In this document: positions 46,736 to 54,320 of the stretch, piece by piece | Numbering within the stretch: the first letter of the stretch is position 1 | Layout of the letters: each line of letters opens with the position of its first letter | Assembly: GCF_001422285.1 (NCBI RefSeq) | Contig: NZ_LMMO01000004.1 | Span: 684,983 to 748,982 of the forward strand | Direction: 5' to 3' | Source of the DNA: Frigoribacterium sp. Leaf263 | GTDB lineage: Bacteria; Actinomycetota; Actinomycetes; Actinomycetales; Microbacteriaceae | Length of the DNA stretch: 64,000 nucleotides | Made by a program: the position numbers and the translations under genes | Notes under the pieces: model-generated | Database searches by the model: none | What the model saw: the letters and a program-made list of their open reading frames with translations, nothing else | Told to the model about the DNA's origin: nothing

Positions 46736-47142
46736 GCGCCCACCGGTCGCTGAGGCGTCTCGACGATCACGGTCGTGGCCTTCACCACGGCCACCGCGAC
46801 GGAGCCGAGCTCGAGCCCGAGCTCGCGGACGGCCTCGCTGCTCATCAGCGACACGACGCGATGCGGCCCGCACTGGATCTCGACCTGCGCCATGACGGTG
46901 TCCATCACGATGTCGGTGACGAGCCCGACGAACCGGTTGCGAGCCGAACGGCCGATGCCCGACGGGTCGTCGGGCAGCACGGCGTTCTCGCGAGCCAGTC
47001 GAGCCAGGGCGAGCCCGTCGACGACGGTGCGCGACGAGGCGTCGCGCTCGCCGACGAGGGTGCCGTCGGCGACCCACCGGCGGACGGTGTCGTCGCTGAC
47101 GCCGAGGAAGGACGCTGCGTCGCGGATCCGTATCTGAGCCAT
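46732..47142 (-). CDS. Molybdate-responsive HTH-TOBE regulator (ModE/Mop-like)
   Basis: 136 residues: an excisionase/MerR-like HTH at 1-60 (IRIRDAASFLGVSDDTVRRWVADGTL) and a TOBE (Mop) molybdate-binding domain at about 70-136 (SARNRFVGLVTDIVMDTVMAQVEI; AVVKATTVIVE). It probably binds molybdate and adjusts expression of the mod operon it heads. TATACT (47150-47155, minus strand) lies 7 bases before the ATG and there is no Shine-Dalgarno: leaderless. The start at 47142 discards the longer frame to 47358. Confidence 0.87.
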   Translation of the reverse strand: MAQIRIRDAASFLGVSDDTVRRWVADGTLVGERDASSRTVVDGLALARLARENAVLPDDPSGIGRSARNRFVGLVTDIVMDTVMAQVEIQCGPHRVVSLMSSEAVRELGLELGSVAVAVVKATTVIVETPQRPVGA

Positions 47143-47219
47143 GGAAGCCAGTATAAGTCCGCATCTGCGCTGTGAAGGAGCTCGCCGACCCGCGGAAGGG
47201 CGCCGGAGGCGCCTCGAGT

Positions 47220-47273
47220 CGGTGGTCGGAAGAGGCCCTCGTGGGCGGCGCGAAGGGCGGGAAGCGACCACCG
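47220..47273. repeat. Inverted repeat 1 upstream of the mod operon
   Basis: Perfect 9-bp arms CGGTGGTCG (47220-47228) and CGACCACCG (47265-47273), 36 bases apart. The arm shares GTGGTCGGAAGA with the second repeat. Non-coding. Confidence 0.55.
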
Positions 47274-47300
47274 TGCCCCGCAACGCGGTTCGGCCAGGAG

Positions 47301-47362
47301 TCGAGTGGTCGGAAGATGTCGTCCGTGAGCGGGGGGGGGAAGAGCATCTTCTGACCACTCGA
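47301..47362. repeat. Inverted repeat 2 with a G9 tract in its loop
   Basis: Arms 47301-47318 (TCGAGTGGTCGGAAGATG) and 47345-47362 are complementary except at one position. The 26-base loop carries nine consecutive Gs (47331-47339). Lies between the sortase and mod genes, in the largest gene-free gap of the window (47143-47439); no ORF or RNA gene recognised. Confidence 0.6.
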
Positions 47363-47439
47363 GCGGCGGCGGCGGCAGCGGGGGAGTTGGGCGAAGTGGG
47401 GAGGCGGAGGCGCCCGGCCCGACTCCGCCCGGCCCCGGC

Positions 47440-48060
47440 CTACCGGACGCGCTCGGCGAAGACGACGCGGTTGTCGTCGTAGTGCCCGACGCTCCGGTCG
47501 AAGAACCCGCCGCAGGTGATGAGGCGCAGCGAGTCGTCGGCCGTCGCGCCGAAGACCCTGGCCGTGGGGAAGTCCGCCTTGGCGAAGTCCTCGACCTCGG
47601 TCACGGCGTAGCGGGCGGGCGCGCCGTCGGCGTCGAGCACCTCGACCTCGTCGCCCACCGCGACCTCCGAGAGTCGCGCGAACACGGCCGGCCCCGTGGT
47701 CGAGTCGACGTGCGCCGCGATGACGGTCGGTCCCCTCCCACCGGGGCGACCGCCTCCGGTGAACCAGCCCACGTCGTCGAAGTCCGTCGGGACCTCCATG
47801 CGTCCGTCGGCGGCGATGCCGAGGTCGATGAGGGGCTCGTCGAGCTCGATCGACGGAACCGACACCCTGATCGGGGCGACCCCGTCGGCGATCGCCGGCG
47901 ACGCCACCGGGGTCGGTGCCGCCGACGGTGCGGTGGACCCGGCAGGAGGCGCGCTCGGCTCCGCCGTCGGACCCGACCCCGTCGGGGCGGCGACCTCCGT
48001 CGGTGCGGCGGGTGCGCCTCCTGAGTCCGGCGCGCAGCCGGTCAGCACGAGGGCGACCAC
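47440..48060 (-). CDS. Class F sortase
   Basis: 206 residues from the only standard start (GTG 48060). Catalytic His117 in AAHVDS, Cys183 in LITCGGFF and Arg198 in DNRVVF mark a class F sortase, which attaches surface proteins to the wall in actinobacteria. Residues 10-60 are a Pro/Ala/Thr linker. The expected signal region (RRAAAPLIVSAAAVVALVLTGC) extends upstream of the GTG in the same frame, but no ATG/GTG/TTG exists there; a CTG at 48150 overlapping the CHRD stop (CTGA) would give a full 236-residue protein. It follows the CHRD gene, its likely partner or substrate. Confidence 0.85.
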   Translation of the reverse strand: MVALVLTGCAPDSGGAPAAPTEVAAPTGSGPTAEPSAPPAGSTAPSAAPTPVASPAIADGVAPIRVSVPSIELDEPLIDLGIAADGRMEVPTDFDDVGWFTGGGRPGGRGPTVIAAHVDSTTGPAVFARLSEVAVGDEVEVLDADGAPARYAVTEVEDFAKADFPTARVFGATADDSLRLITCGGFFDRSVGHYDDNRVVFAERVR

Positions 48061-48146
48061 CGCGGCGGCCGAGACGATCAGGGGCGCGGCCGCCCGGCGG
48101 GTGCGACGCTCACGCGACGCACCCGCCTCGGGGCGACCGCCGGAGA

Positions 48147-48872
48147 TCAGGACTCCTGGCGGCGGTGGCGACGGGCGACGAGCACGCCGGCCGCGCCGAG
48201 CAGTCCGAGGGCGCCGATCGCGCCGGCGCCGATCAGGCTCTGGTCACCGGACGAGGCGTTCGCCGCGCCTCCGGCACCGGTGTCGACCCCGCCGACCGGC
48301 ACCTGCGTCAGCTGGCCGCGCACCACGCCGGCGGCGAAGTCGGCGGTGTGCGAGTCGCCGGTGAAGCCCTCGGGGTTCGCCTCGATCTGCGCGAGCGTGA
48401 AGCCCTCGCCGGTGTCGGCGCCCGCGTCGCTCATGACGCCCGTGGTGAAGGGCCCCTGGAGGCAGCCGCTGCTGGTGCGCTCGCCCGTGCCGTCGTCGAC
48501 GGGGTTGGGGAACGCGATGCGCGGCGGGCCCGACTTGCCGGCCGCCGCCTCGTGGATGTGCGTGGCCGTCTTGGCCGGGCTCTTGTAGTCGCCCGAGACG
48601 CCCGAGAGGGTGATGTCGTAGCAGATGATGTTCTGGTCGCTGTTGATGCGGAAGTCGAAGGTGCCGGTGGCGCCCTCCTGGCCCGGGGTGACGGCGCCTT
48701 CGGTGTTGATGACCTGGTCGGGCGTCGCCATGACGGTGAAGGCGCTCGTGAAGCTCGAGGGCTCGGGGACCTCGGTCTCGGCGCTCGCCGGAGCGGCGGC
48801 GAACAGGGTGAGGGCGGCTGCGGCGGCGCCTCCGATGGTCAGGGTGCGGACGGAACGGTTCATCTTCGACAT
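48147..48872 (-). CDS. Secreted CHRD-domain protein
   Basis: 241 residues: signal peptide 1-31 (ends APASA), a CHRD domain (about 45-190) with ATHIHEAAAGKSGPPRIAF and VRGQLTQVP, an Ala/Gly linker and a C-terminal helix followed by RRHRRQES, as in sortase substrates. However, no LPxTG-like motif precedes the helix. ATG with GAGGAAGC upstream. The gene lies between EamA (13-base overlap) and the class F sortase. Confidence 0.85.
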   Translation of the reverse strand: MSKMNRSVRTLTIGGAAAAALTLFAAAPASAETEVPEPSSFTSAFTVMATPDQVINTEGAVTPGQEGATGTFDFRINSDQNIICYDITLSGVSGDYKSPAKTATHIHEAAAGKSGPPRIAFPNPVDDGTGERTSSGCLQGPFTTGVMSDAGADTGEGFTLAQIEANPEGFTGDSHTADFAAGVVRGQLTQVPVGGVDTGAGGAANASSGDQSLIGAGAIGALGLLGAAGVLVARRHRRQES

Positions 48873-49873
48873 GCTTCCTCTGCCTCTCGCGGGGCGTGAT
48901 CCGGTCGGACGACGCTTGTGGAGGGGCTTACGACGGCGCTGCGCGGAACGTTCAACACGACAGGATCTTTTCTTCCCTCGAGGATCAGGACCAGCGCGAC
49001 CCCGGAGGCGCACAGCACGAACCCGGCGACGGTCACGACGGTCAGCGGCTCGTCGAACAGGGCGGCTCCCGCGAGGGCGGTCGTCGGCGCCACGAGGAAG
49101 AGCAGGGCGTTGAGGGCCGTGATGCCGACCCGCCGCAGCAGCCACCAGTAGAGGCCGTAGGCGATCAGGGTCGGCAGCGCCGCCGACAGCAGGGCGGCCA
49201 GCCAGAAGGCCGCATCGGCGGGCGGCGCCAGCGTGCCGGTGGCGAGTGCGAGCACGATGAGCGCGGCGGCGGTCACGACGATGTGGATCGTGAGGGTCGT
49301 GACGACGGGGAGGCGCGCCTCCGATCGCCGCTCGACGAACGTCCCGACGATGAGGCAGGCCATGGCCGCCGCGGGCAGCAGGTAGGCCGTCGCCGACGCG
49401 TCGGAGCCGCCGAGCTGCGATCCGACGACCAGCGCCACCCCGACGGCGCCGAGGGTGAGGCCCACCCACTGGCCGCCGCGGACGCGCAGCCCCAGCAGCG
49501 GCCCGACGAGGGTGGCGACGACGAGCGGCTGCACGGCGTCGATCAGCGCGGTCGTGCCGGTCGCGATGCCCGCCCCGACCGCGGCGTAGACGAAGAAGCA
49601 GTAGCCGAACTGGGCCGAGAGCCCGATCGCGACCTGCCGTCGGAGGTCGGCCCGCGGCACCGTGCGGAGCGCCGCGAGCCCGCCCGGCCGGGCGAGCAGC
49701 ACGACGAGCAGCACGACCGCGAGCGGGGCGAAGCGCCAGCCCAGCAGGGTCGTGGCCGGCACGTCGACCGTGGCGATCTTGGCGATGACGAAGCCGGAGC
49801 TCCACGACGTGACGAAGGCGGCCGAGGCCACGACGGTGACGACGGCACCGAGTACACCGATCTGTTTACTCAT
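48860..49873 (-). CDS. EamA-family (DMT) transporter
   Basis: 337 residues with ten membrane helices in two EamA repeats; SWSSGFVIAKIATVDVPATTLLGWRF and PTTALAGAALFDEPLTVVTVAGFVL fit the drug/metabolite exporter group. Its substrate is unknown. The start codon sits inside the spacer of an inverted repeat shared with the divergent TetR gene, so the regulator should control it. The hydrophilic tail of about 40 residues runs 13 bases into the CHRD gene. Confidence 0.87.
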   Translation of the reverse strand: MSKQIGVLGAVVTVVASAAFVTSWSSGFVIAKIATVDVPATTLLGWRFAPLAVVLLVVLLARPGGLAALRTVPRADLRRQVAIGLSAQFGYCFFVYAAVGAGIATGTTALIDAVQPLVVATLVGPLLGLRVRGGQWVGLTLGAVGVALVVGSQLGGSDASATAYLLPAAAMACLIVGTFVERRSEARLPVVTTLTIHIVVTAAALIVLALATGTLAPPADAAFWLAALLSAALPTLIAYGLYWWLLRRVGITALNALLFLVAPTTALAGAALFDEPLTVVTVAGFVLCASGVALVLILEGRKDPVVLNVPRSAVVSPSTSVVRPDHAPREAEEACRR

Positions 49874-49895
49874 GCGACCGACTATACAGATCGGT
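49856..49895. promoter_or_regulatory. Operator-like inverted repeat between EamA and TetR genes
   Basis: ACCGATCTGTTTA (49856-49868) and TATACAGATCGGT (49883-49895) are complementary at 12 of 13 positions with a 14-base spacer containing the EamA start codon. TAGACT at 49895-49900 is the likely -10 of the tetR gene, 6 bases before its GTG. Confidence 0.65.
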
Positions 49896-49906
49896 AGACT
49901 CTCGGG

Positions 49907-50554
49907 GTGACCGAATCCGAGACGACCTCGCGCCTCCCCGACTCCTCGACCGACCCGCTGCCGGCGTCGTTGCCGCCTCTGCCTCCGCTCACGCCCGGCG
50001 CCCGTCGCGTGCTCGACGCGGCGTCGCGGCTGTTCTACGAGCAGGGCATCCACGCCGTCGGCGTCGACACCATCGCGGCCGAAGCCGGGGTCACGAAGAA
50101 GACCCTCTACGACCGGTTCGGATCGAAGGAGGCGCTGGTCGTCTCGTACCTGCAGCACCGCGACCAGAGATGGCGCGAGCACATCGCCGCCCACCTCGCT
50201 CTCGTGCCCGAGCCGGGCCCCGACCGGGTGCTGGCCGTCTTCGACGCCACGATCCTCTGGGTGCCCGACAACGATCGGAAGGGCTGCAGCGCGATCAACG
50301 CCCGGGCCGAGATGGGCGACGGGAGCGACGGCAACCCCGCTCTGCCCGAGGTCGTCCGCCAGAAGGCCTGGATGTTCGAGCTGTTCGGCGCCCTGTGCCG
50401 CGAGGCGGGCGTGGACGACCCCGACGGCACGGCGCGACTGCTGATGCTGCTGCACGAGGGGGGACTCGTCACCCTCGGCATGCGGACGTTCGCCGAGCCG
50501 TTCGTCGTCGCCCGGGCGGCGGCGGCCGAGGTGCTGCGTGCGCGGGGCCTCTGA
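49907..50554 (+). CDS. TetR-family regulator
   Basis: 215 residues from GTG. Pro-rich N-tail of about 27 residues, HTH at 30-76 (RRVLDAASRLFYEQGIHAVG; TIAAEAGVTKKTLYDRFGSKEAL) and a C-terminal helical domain with CSAINARAEMG, seen in regulators close to AcrR/YcdC types. Probably represses the divergent EamA exporter via the operator at 49856-49895. Leaderless start. Confidence 0.9.
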   Translation: MTESETTSRLPDSSTDPLPASLPPLPPLTPGARRVLDAASRLFYEQGIHAVGVDTIAAEAGVTKKTLYDRFGSKEALVVSYLQHRDQRWREHIAAHLALVPEPGPDRVLAVFDATILWVPDNDRKGCSAINARAEMGDGSDGNPALPEVVRQKAWMFELFGALCREAGVDDPDGTARLLMLLHEGGLVTLGMRTFAEPFVVARAAAAEVLRARGL

Positions 50555-50655
50555 GGCGGAGCGGGGCGGGGTGCCGAGGCCGTAGGAGGCGCGGGTCGGC
50601 CCGGCAGGACGCCCGCTCCCGGCGCGGTCGGAGGTGCGCACGCGATGCTGACGGC

Positions 50656-51387
50656 ATGCAGCTGAACACGACCACCACCGGCCGAGGCGCGCGTCATGTC
50701 GGGCTGGTCCACGGCCTCGGCGCGGACGGCGGCACCTGGCAGCCCCTCGTCGACCGACTGATCGCGTCGGGGGAGCACACGGTGACGACCATCGACCTCC
50801 GCGGTCATGGGGCCAGCGACCGCGCGTCGTCGTACCGTCTCGACGAGTTCGCCGACGACGTCGTCGACGCCCTGCCGCATGGTCTCGACGCCGTGGTCGG
50901 GCATTCGCTCGGCGGCTCGGTGCTCGTGCGCGCCGTGGGGCGTCTGCAGCCCGCGCGGGCCGTCTATCTCGACCCCGGCTTCGGGTTGACCCTGCCCACG
51001 ACGGGCATCGCCGGTCGGCTGTTCTGGGCGGTGCCCCTGGTGACGATGGGCGTCGCCGGGGCGCTGCAGGCGCGACGCGGAGCCCGGACGCGTGCCGGCT
51101 ACACCGCCGAGATCCGGGCCTCGCTCGATCGGGCGAACGGGCTGTTCGACCGGCGGATGGCCGTCGGGGTGTTCCGCGACGTCGCGTTCCACCCGGTCGT
51201 CGTGGCTCCGCCCGAGGTCCCCTCGACGATCGTGCTGTCGGACGACTCCCCGTCGGTGCTGCCCGACGCCCTCGCGACGAGGCTCGAGTCAGTGGGGTGG
51301 GAGGTGCGCCGACTGCCCGGCGTGCACCATGACATGCACCTCGAGGCACCCGACCGGACGTACGAGACGGTGCGCGACCTGCTCTGA
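50656..51387 (+). CDS. Alpha/beta hydrolase
   Basis: 243 residues, typical hydrolase fold: oxyanion region LVHGLGADGGTW, nucleophile elbow VGHSLGGS near residue 88, and C-terminal His in GVHHDMHLE. Likely an esterase or lipase of unknown substrate; soluble, no signal peptide. About 100 bases after the TetR gene, which has its own stop-proximal dispersed-motif copy (GGAGGCGCGGGT near 50585). Another exact copy follows the hydrolase stop (51395-51406). Confidence 0.85.
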   Translation: MQLNTTTTGRGARHVGLVHGLGADGGTWQPLVDRLIASGEHTVTTIDLRGHGASDRASSYRLDEFADDVVDALPHGLDAVVGHSLGGSVLVRAVGRLQPARAVYLDPGFGLTLPTTGIAGRLFWAVPLVTMGVAGALQARRGARTRAGYTAEIRASLDRANGLFDRRMAVGVFRDVAFHPVVVAPPEVPSTIVLSDDSPSVLPDALATRLESVGWEVRRLPGVHHDMHLEAPDRTYETVRDLL

Positions 51388-51457
51388 GCGAGCCGCGCCT
51401 CCTCGGCTGTCGCGTGCCCGCCGCCGTGCCCGCGGCAGGCACGGCGGCGGGGGATGC

Positions 51458-52543
51458 TCAGTCGGGCGAGCCTTCCCCCGCGCCGGCACCGGCGAGCAGC
51501 TCGGCGAGCAGGGCGGCGTGGTCGTCGTCGTCGAGTCCGCTCGGGCGCGTGCCGGGGTCGCTCCGGCGCTCGCGGTCGTCGAGGGCGTCGCGCAGCGTGT
51601 CGACGAGGAGGCGGTGCGTGAGTCCCGCGGACCGCGCTCGGTCGCCCGTGCGCGCGTTCATTCCATACCAGTCGGCGTCGGCGATCCAGAGCGGGAGTGA
51701 GCGCGGGCCCGCCCACTGACCCACCTCGCGGGCGAGCAGCCAGTCGGCCGACGCCGTCGCGGTCACCGTCGTGGGTGCCGCCTCTGCGGCCTCTCGCGCG
51801 GCCTCGAGGTGGGCGGGGAAGAGCGCCGACGGGCCGACGGCGTCCATCACGCCGCTCGTGCTCTGCTCAGCGCAGCGGACGAGCCACTCGGCGAGGTCGC
51901 GCACGTCGATCACCGACGTCGGGAGGTCGGGGGCGTCGGGGACGAGGACGAATCGACCGTCAGTGCTGGTGCTGGTGCTGGTGCTGGTGCTGGTGTCGGT
52001 GTCGGCCGAGGAGGCGCGGGTGGGGTGGGCGAACCGCCACGGCCAGTAGTCGGTGCGGCCGGTCGGGTCGCCGGGGCCGCCGATGAGCCCCGCCCGCGCG
52101 ATGAGAGCCCGGTCCTCTCCGAAGGCGTCGAGCACCGCGTCCTCGCAGGCGGCCTTCGCGGGGCCGTAGTCGTCGGGGCCGGGCACGCGGTCGGCGGCGA
52201 GGGGCGGTACGCGCTCGGCGGACTCGTCGGCTCCGACGGGTCCGGGCGCGGCGTAGACGCTCGTCGTCGAGATGAAGAGGTAGCGGTCGGCGACGGGTTC
52301 GAGGTCGCGGACGGCCCGCCGCACGTGACCGGGTTCGCGGGCGACGTCGATGACCGCGTCCCAGCGATGCCCGATGACGGGGGCGAGCGCATCGTCGTGA
52401 TCGCGATCGGCCCGGACGAGCGTCACCCCGTCGGGGACGGCGATGCCGCGGGCTAGGCAGGTGACGTCATGCCCAGCGGCGACGGCCGTCGATGCGATGC
52501 GATGGCCGAGCCAGGCCGTGCCGCCGAGGACGAGTGTCTTCAT
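51458..52543 (-). CDS. NAD-dependent epimerase/reductase family protein
   Basis: 361 residues: Rossmann start MKTLVLGGTAWLGHRIA with the GGTxxxG pattern and STTSVYAAPG plus a YGPAK motif (catalytic Tyr/Lys). It resembles atypical extended SDRs of the sugar-epimerase group; substrate unknown. A variable loop near residue 180 contains an STSTST run coded by five GTGCTG units, right next to an exact dispersed 12-mer copy coding TRASSA, so this loop has grown by repeat insertion. ATG start, no clear operon. Confidence 0.82.
   Translation of the reverse strand: MKTLVLGGTAWLGHRIASTAVAAGHDVTCLARGIAVPDGVTLVRADRDHDDALAPVIGHRWDAVIDVAREPGHVRRAVRDLEPVADRYLFISTTSVYAAPGPVGADESAERVPPLAADRVPGPDDYGPAKAACEDAVLDAFGEDRALIARAGLIGGPGDPTGRTDYWPWRFAHPTRASSADTDTSTSTSTSTSTDGRFVLVPDAPDLPTSVIDVRDLAEWLVRCAEQSTSGVMDAVGPSALFPAHLEAAREAAEAAPTTVTATASADWLLAREVGQWAGPRSLPLWIADADWYGMNARTGDRARSAGLTHRLLVDTLRDALDDRERRSDPGTRPSGLDDDDHAALLAELLAGAGAGEGSPD
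51963..51992. repeat. Hexanucleotide microsatellite (GTGCTG)x5 inside a CDS
   Basis: Five exact GTGCTG units, followed by two GTGTCG variants, in the epimerase gene. Changes in copy number keep the frame and only lengthen the Ser-Thr stretch. Confidence 0.9.
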
Positions 52544-52632
52544 GACGCCATCCTGCCAGCCCCGGTCGTCGGGAGGCGCCGTGTCCCTCCATAAGCGGCG
52601 CTGGCGGGGGTGCGCCCCGGGGCGGAGCGGAG

Positions 52633-53151
52633 TCAGTGCGAGCGGGAGGCCGACTGCGCCGGCGCCGTCGCCGCGGCCGCCTCGGCCTCGACCAGGGCGC
52701 GCCTCCGCTCGGTGACGACCCGCTCGAGCACGAGCGAGCTGACGCCGACGGTCAGGCTGAGCGCAGCGATGATCCACCGTGGTCGGTCGACGCCGAGGCG
52801 TTCGATCGACCGGTGCAGACGCTCGTCGAGGGCCTCGGTGGTGCGCGCGAAGCCGATGACGACCCCGGCGGCCCCCGCCGCGCCTCCTGCCGTGACCTTC
52901 GGATCGGTGAAGGGCTCGCGCGTGAGTCCGCTGGCCGTGCCTGCCGCCGCCAGTCCGGCGAGGGTCACGTGATACGCGACCCGCGCGACGGGAGCCAGGG
53001 AGGCTGGGCGCACGAACGAGAGACCGACGTACCCGAGCACGACGCCGAGCTGCACGACCCGGTCGCGGCGTTCGGCGCGGGAGAAGAGATCGTCGACCGC
53101 GTCGTCGTCGACGGGCGAGCGATTGAGGTCGTCGTGAGCACGATCGGTCAT
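52633..53151 (-). CDS. Membrane protein of unknown function
   Basis: 172 residues: acidic N-terminus (DDDAVDDLFSRAERRD), two or three hydrophobic segments (about 35-50, 60-78, 85-105) and another near 128-142, then an Ala-rich tail. No family recognised. Not part of an evident operon; the next gene upstream (53257) has the same direction, 106 bases away. Confidence 0.7.
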   Translation of the reverse strand: MTDRAHDDLNRSPVDDDAVDDLFSRAERRDRVVQLGVVLGYVGLSFVRPASLAPVARVAYHVTLAGLAAAGTASGLTREPFTDPKVTAGGAAGAAGVVIGFARTTEALDERLHRSIERLGVDRPRWIIAALSLTVGVSSLVLERVVTERRRALVEAEAAAATAPAQSASRSH

Positions 53152-53256
53152 CGCCTCACTCTGCCAGGTCGATCGCAGCTCGGGAAGGCCGGATGAGAAG
53201 GACCCGCCGAGCCGCCGCCGGAGCGGGGTCGACGGGTCCGGGAGACCGCGAGCGGA

Positions 53257-53688
53257 TTACGCGCAGTCGGACTTCGAGAAGGCCAGCTCGAGCTGGTCGC
53301 CCGTTCCCTCGACGTCGTACGAGTACTTCATCCCGATGTCGCGGTCGAGGATGTCGCGCGTCGCCGCCGTGCTGCACAGCTGCGGGAGCACCGACGCCGC
53401 GAGCAGCTCCTCGGTGACGCTCTCGACGCCTTCGCCCGACAGCGTGTAGCGGTAGTGGATCGCGTCGGACTCGGCCGTGATGTCCTCGAGGACGGTGACC
53501 TCGTCGATCTGCTGCGGCAGGTCGTACTGCTCCTTCGCCTGCTCGACGTTCTCGGCGATGGCGTCCTCCTTCGAGTCGCCCCCGAACGCCTGGAACGCCG
53601 CCCGCACCCCGAACGAGACGAGCACGGCGACGACGATCGCCACCACCGCCCCGATGATCCGATTCCGTGTCGTCGCCTGTGTCGCCAT
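53257..53688 (-). CDS. Membrane-anchored protein of unknown function
   Basis: 143 residues: one N-terminal membrane helix (about 11-31, IIGAVVAIVVAVLVSFGVRA) and an extracytoplasmic domain with two cysteines (CSTAAT and the last CA) that could form a disulfide. ATG with GGGGGAAG upstream; the longer frame to 53814 is unsupported. The mature domain (YDLPQQIDEVTVLEDITAE) looks like a conserved Gram-positive unknown; function not known. Confidence 0.72.
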   Translation of the reverse strand: MATQATTRNRIIGAVVAIVVAVLVSFGVRAAFQAFGGDSKEDAIAENVEQAKEQYDLPQQIDEVTVLEDITAESDAIHYRYTLSGEGVESVTEELLAASVLPQLCSTAATRDILDRDIGMKYSYDVEGTGDQLELAFSKSDCA

Positions 53689-53906
53689 GTCTTCCCCCTG
53701 ATCACGCCGCTGCGCGACGTCTTCGCCGTGGCCCGTGTCGTCGGACCGATCGGCGCCGGACCGTCCGGCTGCACGAGCCCCCGACGCGTCGCCGGTAGAA
53801 CCCCCTGTCTGCACAGTATCGACGGACCGTCGCCGCGGCGCGGTCGAGGAGGCGCGGGCGGCACCCCCAGGTCAGGGGTCAGCGGTCAGGGGTGCCACCC
53901 TGCGGG

Positions 53907-54104
53907 TCAGTCCTCGGTGTCGCCGCCGTTCTCGGGCTCGGTCCTCGTCTCGTCCATGCGGTCTCGGAGGTGGTCGGCCATCGCGCCGGCTCCCTCGTCG
54001 CCGTGGTCGTGCTCGACCTGCTCGATCAGCCCGCTGAGCTTCTCGTCGTTGGTCGCCTCGGTCGCGCCGTCCATGATCGGTTCGGTCTGCTTCTCGTCAG
54101 TCAT
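53907..54104 (-). CDS. Small acidic protein of unknown function
   Basis: 65 residues, strongly acidic (Asp/Glu about one third), with no membrane or signal segment. Pattern LSGLIEQVEHDHGDEGAGAMADHLRDRMDET suggests helices. It lies alone, 112 bases from the divergent 34-codon ORF. Normal codon usage and an ATG support it, but I see no clear ribosome-binding site. Family not recognised. Confidence 0.55.
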   Translation of the reverse strand: MTDEKQTEPIMDGATEATNDEKLSGLIEQVEHDHGDEGAGAMADHLRDRMDETRTEPENGGDTED

Positions 54105-54215
54105 GCTCTGACGCTACGCCGCGATCGTGGGAGGGCCGAGGTGCTGAGCCGCAGGCGGCTGTCCGGCCGACGACGAGGCCGGTGTCTCTCACCCTTCTAC
54201 CGGTACTCTCCACCC

Positions 54216-54320
54216 ATGAAGCGCACAGCAGACTCATCGTCCTCGTCGTCCGACTGCCATAGTCCGGGCGCCCGGAAGACCCCGGGCACCACCCGGCCCA
54301 TCGCCACCACGACCCGATGA
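54216..54320 (+). CDS. Possible leaderless 34-residue upstream ORF of the CorC-like gene
   Basis: ORF beginning MKRTADSSSSSSDCHSPGAR and ending 4 bases into the next gene (ATGA overlap). TACTCT at 54204-54209 ends 6 bases before its ATG, the leaderless promoter spacing seen for many genes here. The main gene has no good Shine-Dalgarno of its own, so translation of this short ORF probably delivers ribosomes to it. The six serines (TCA, TCG and TCC codons) could make this a sensing uORF. Reality as a peptide is uncertain. Confidence 0.45.
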   Translation: MKRTADSSSSSSDCHSPGARKTPGTTRPIATTTR

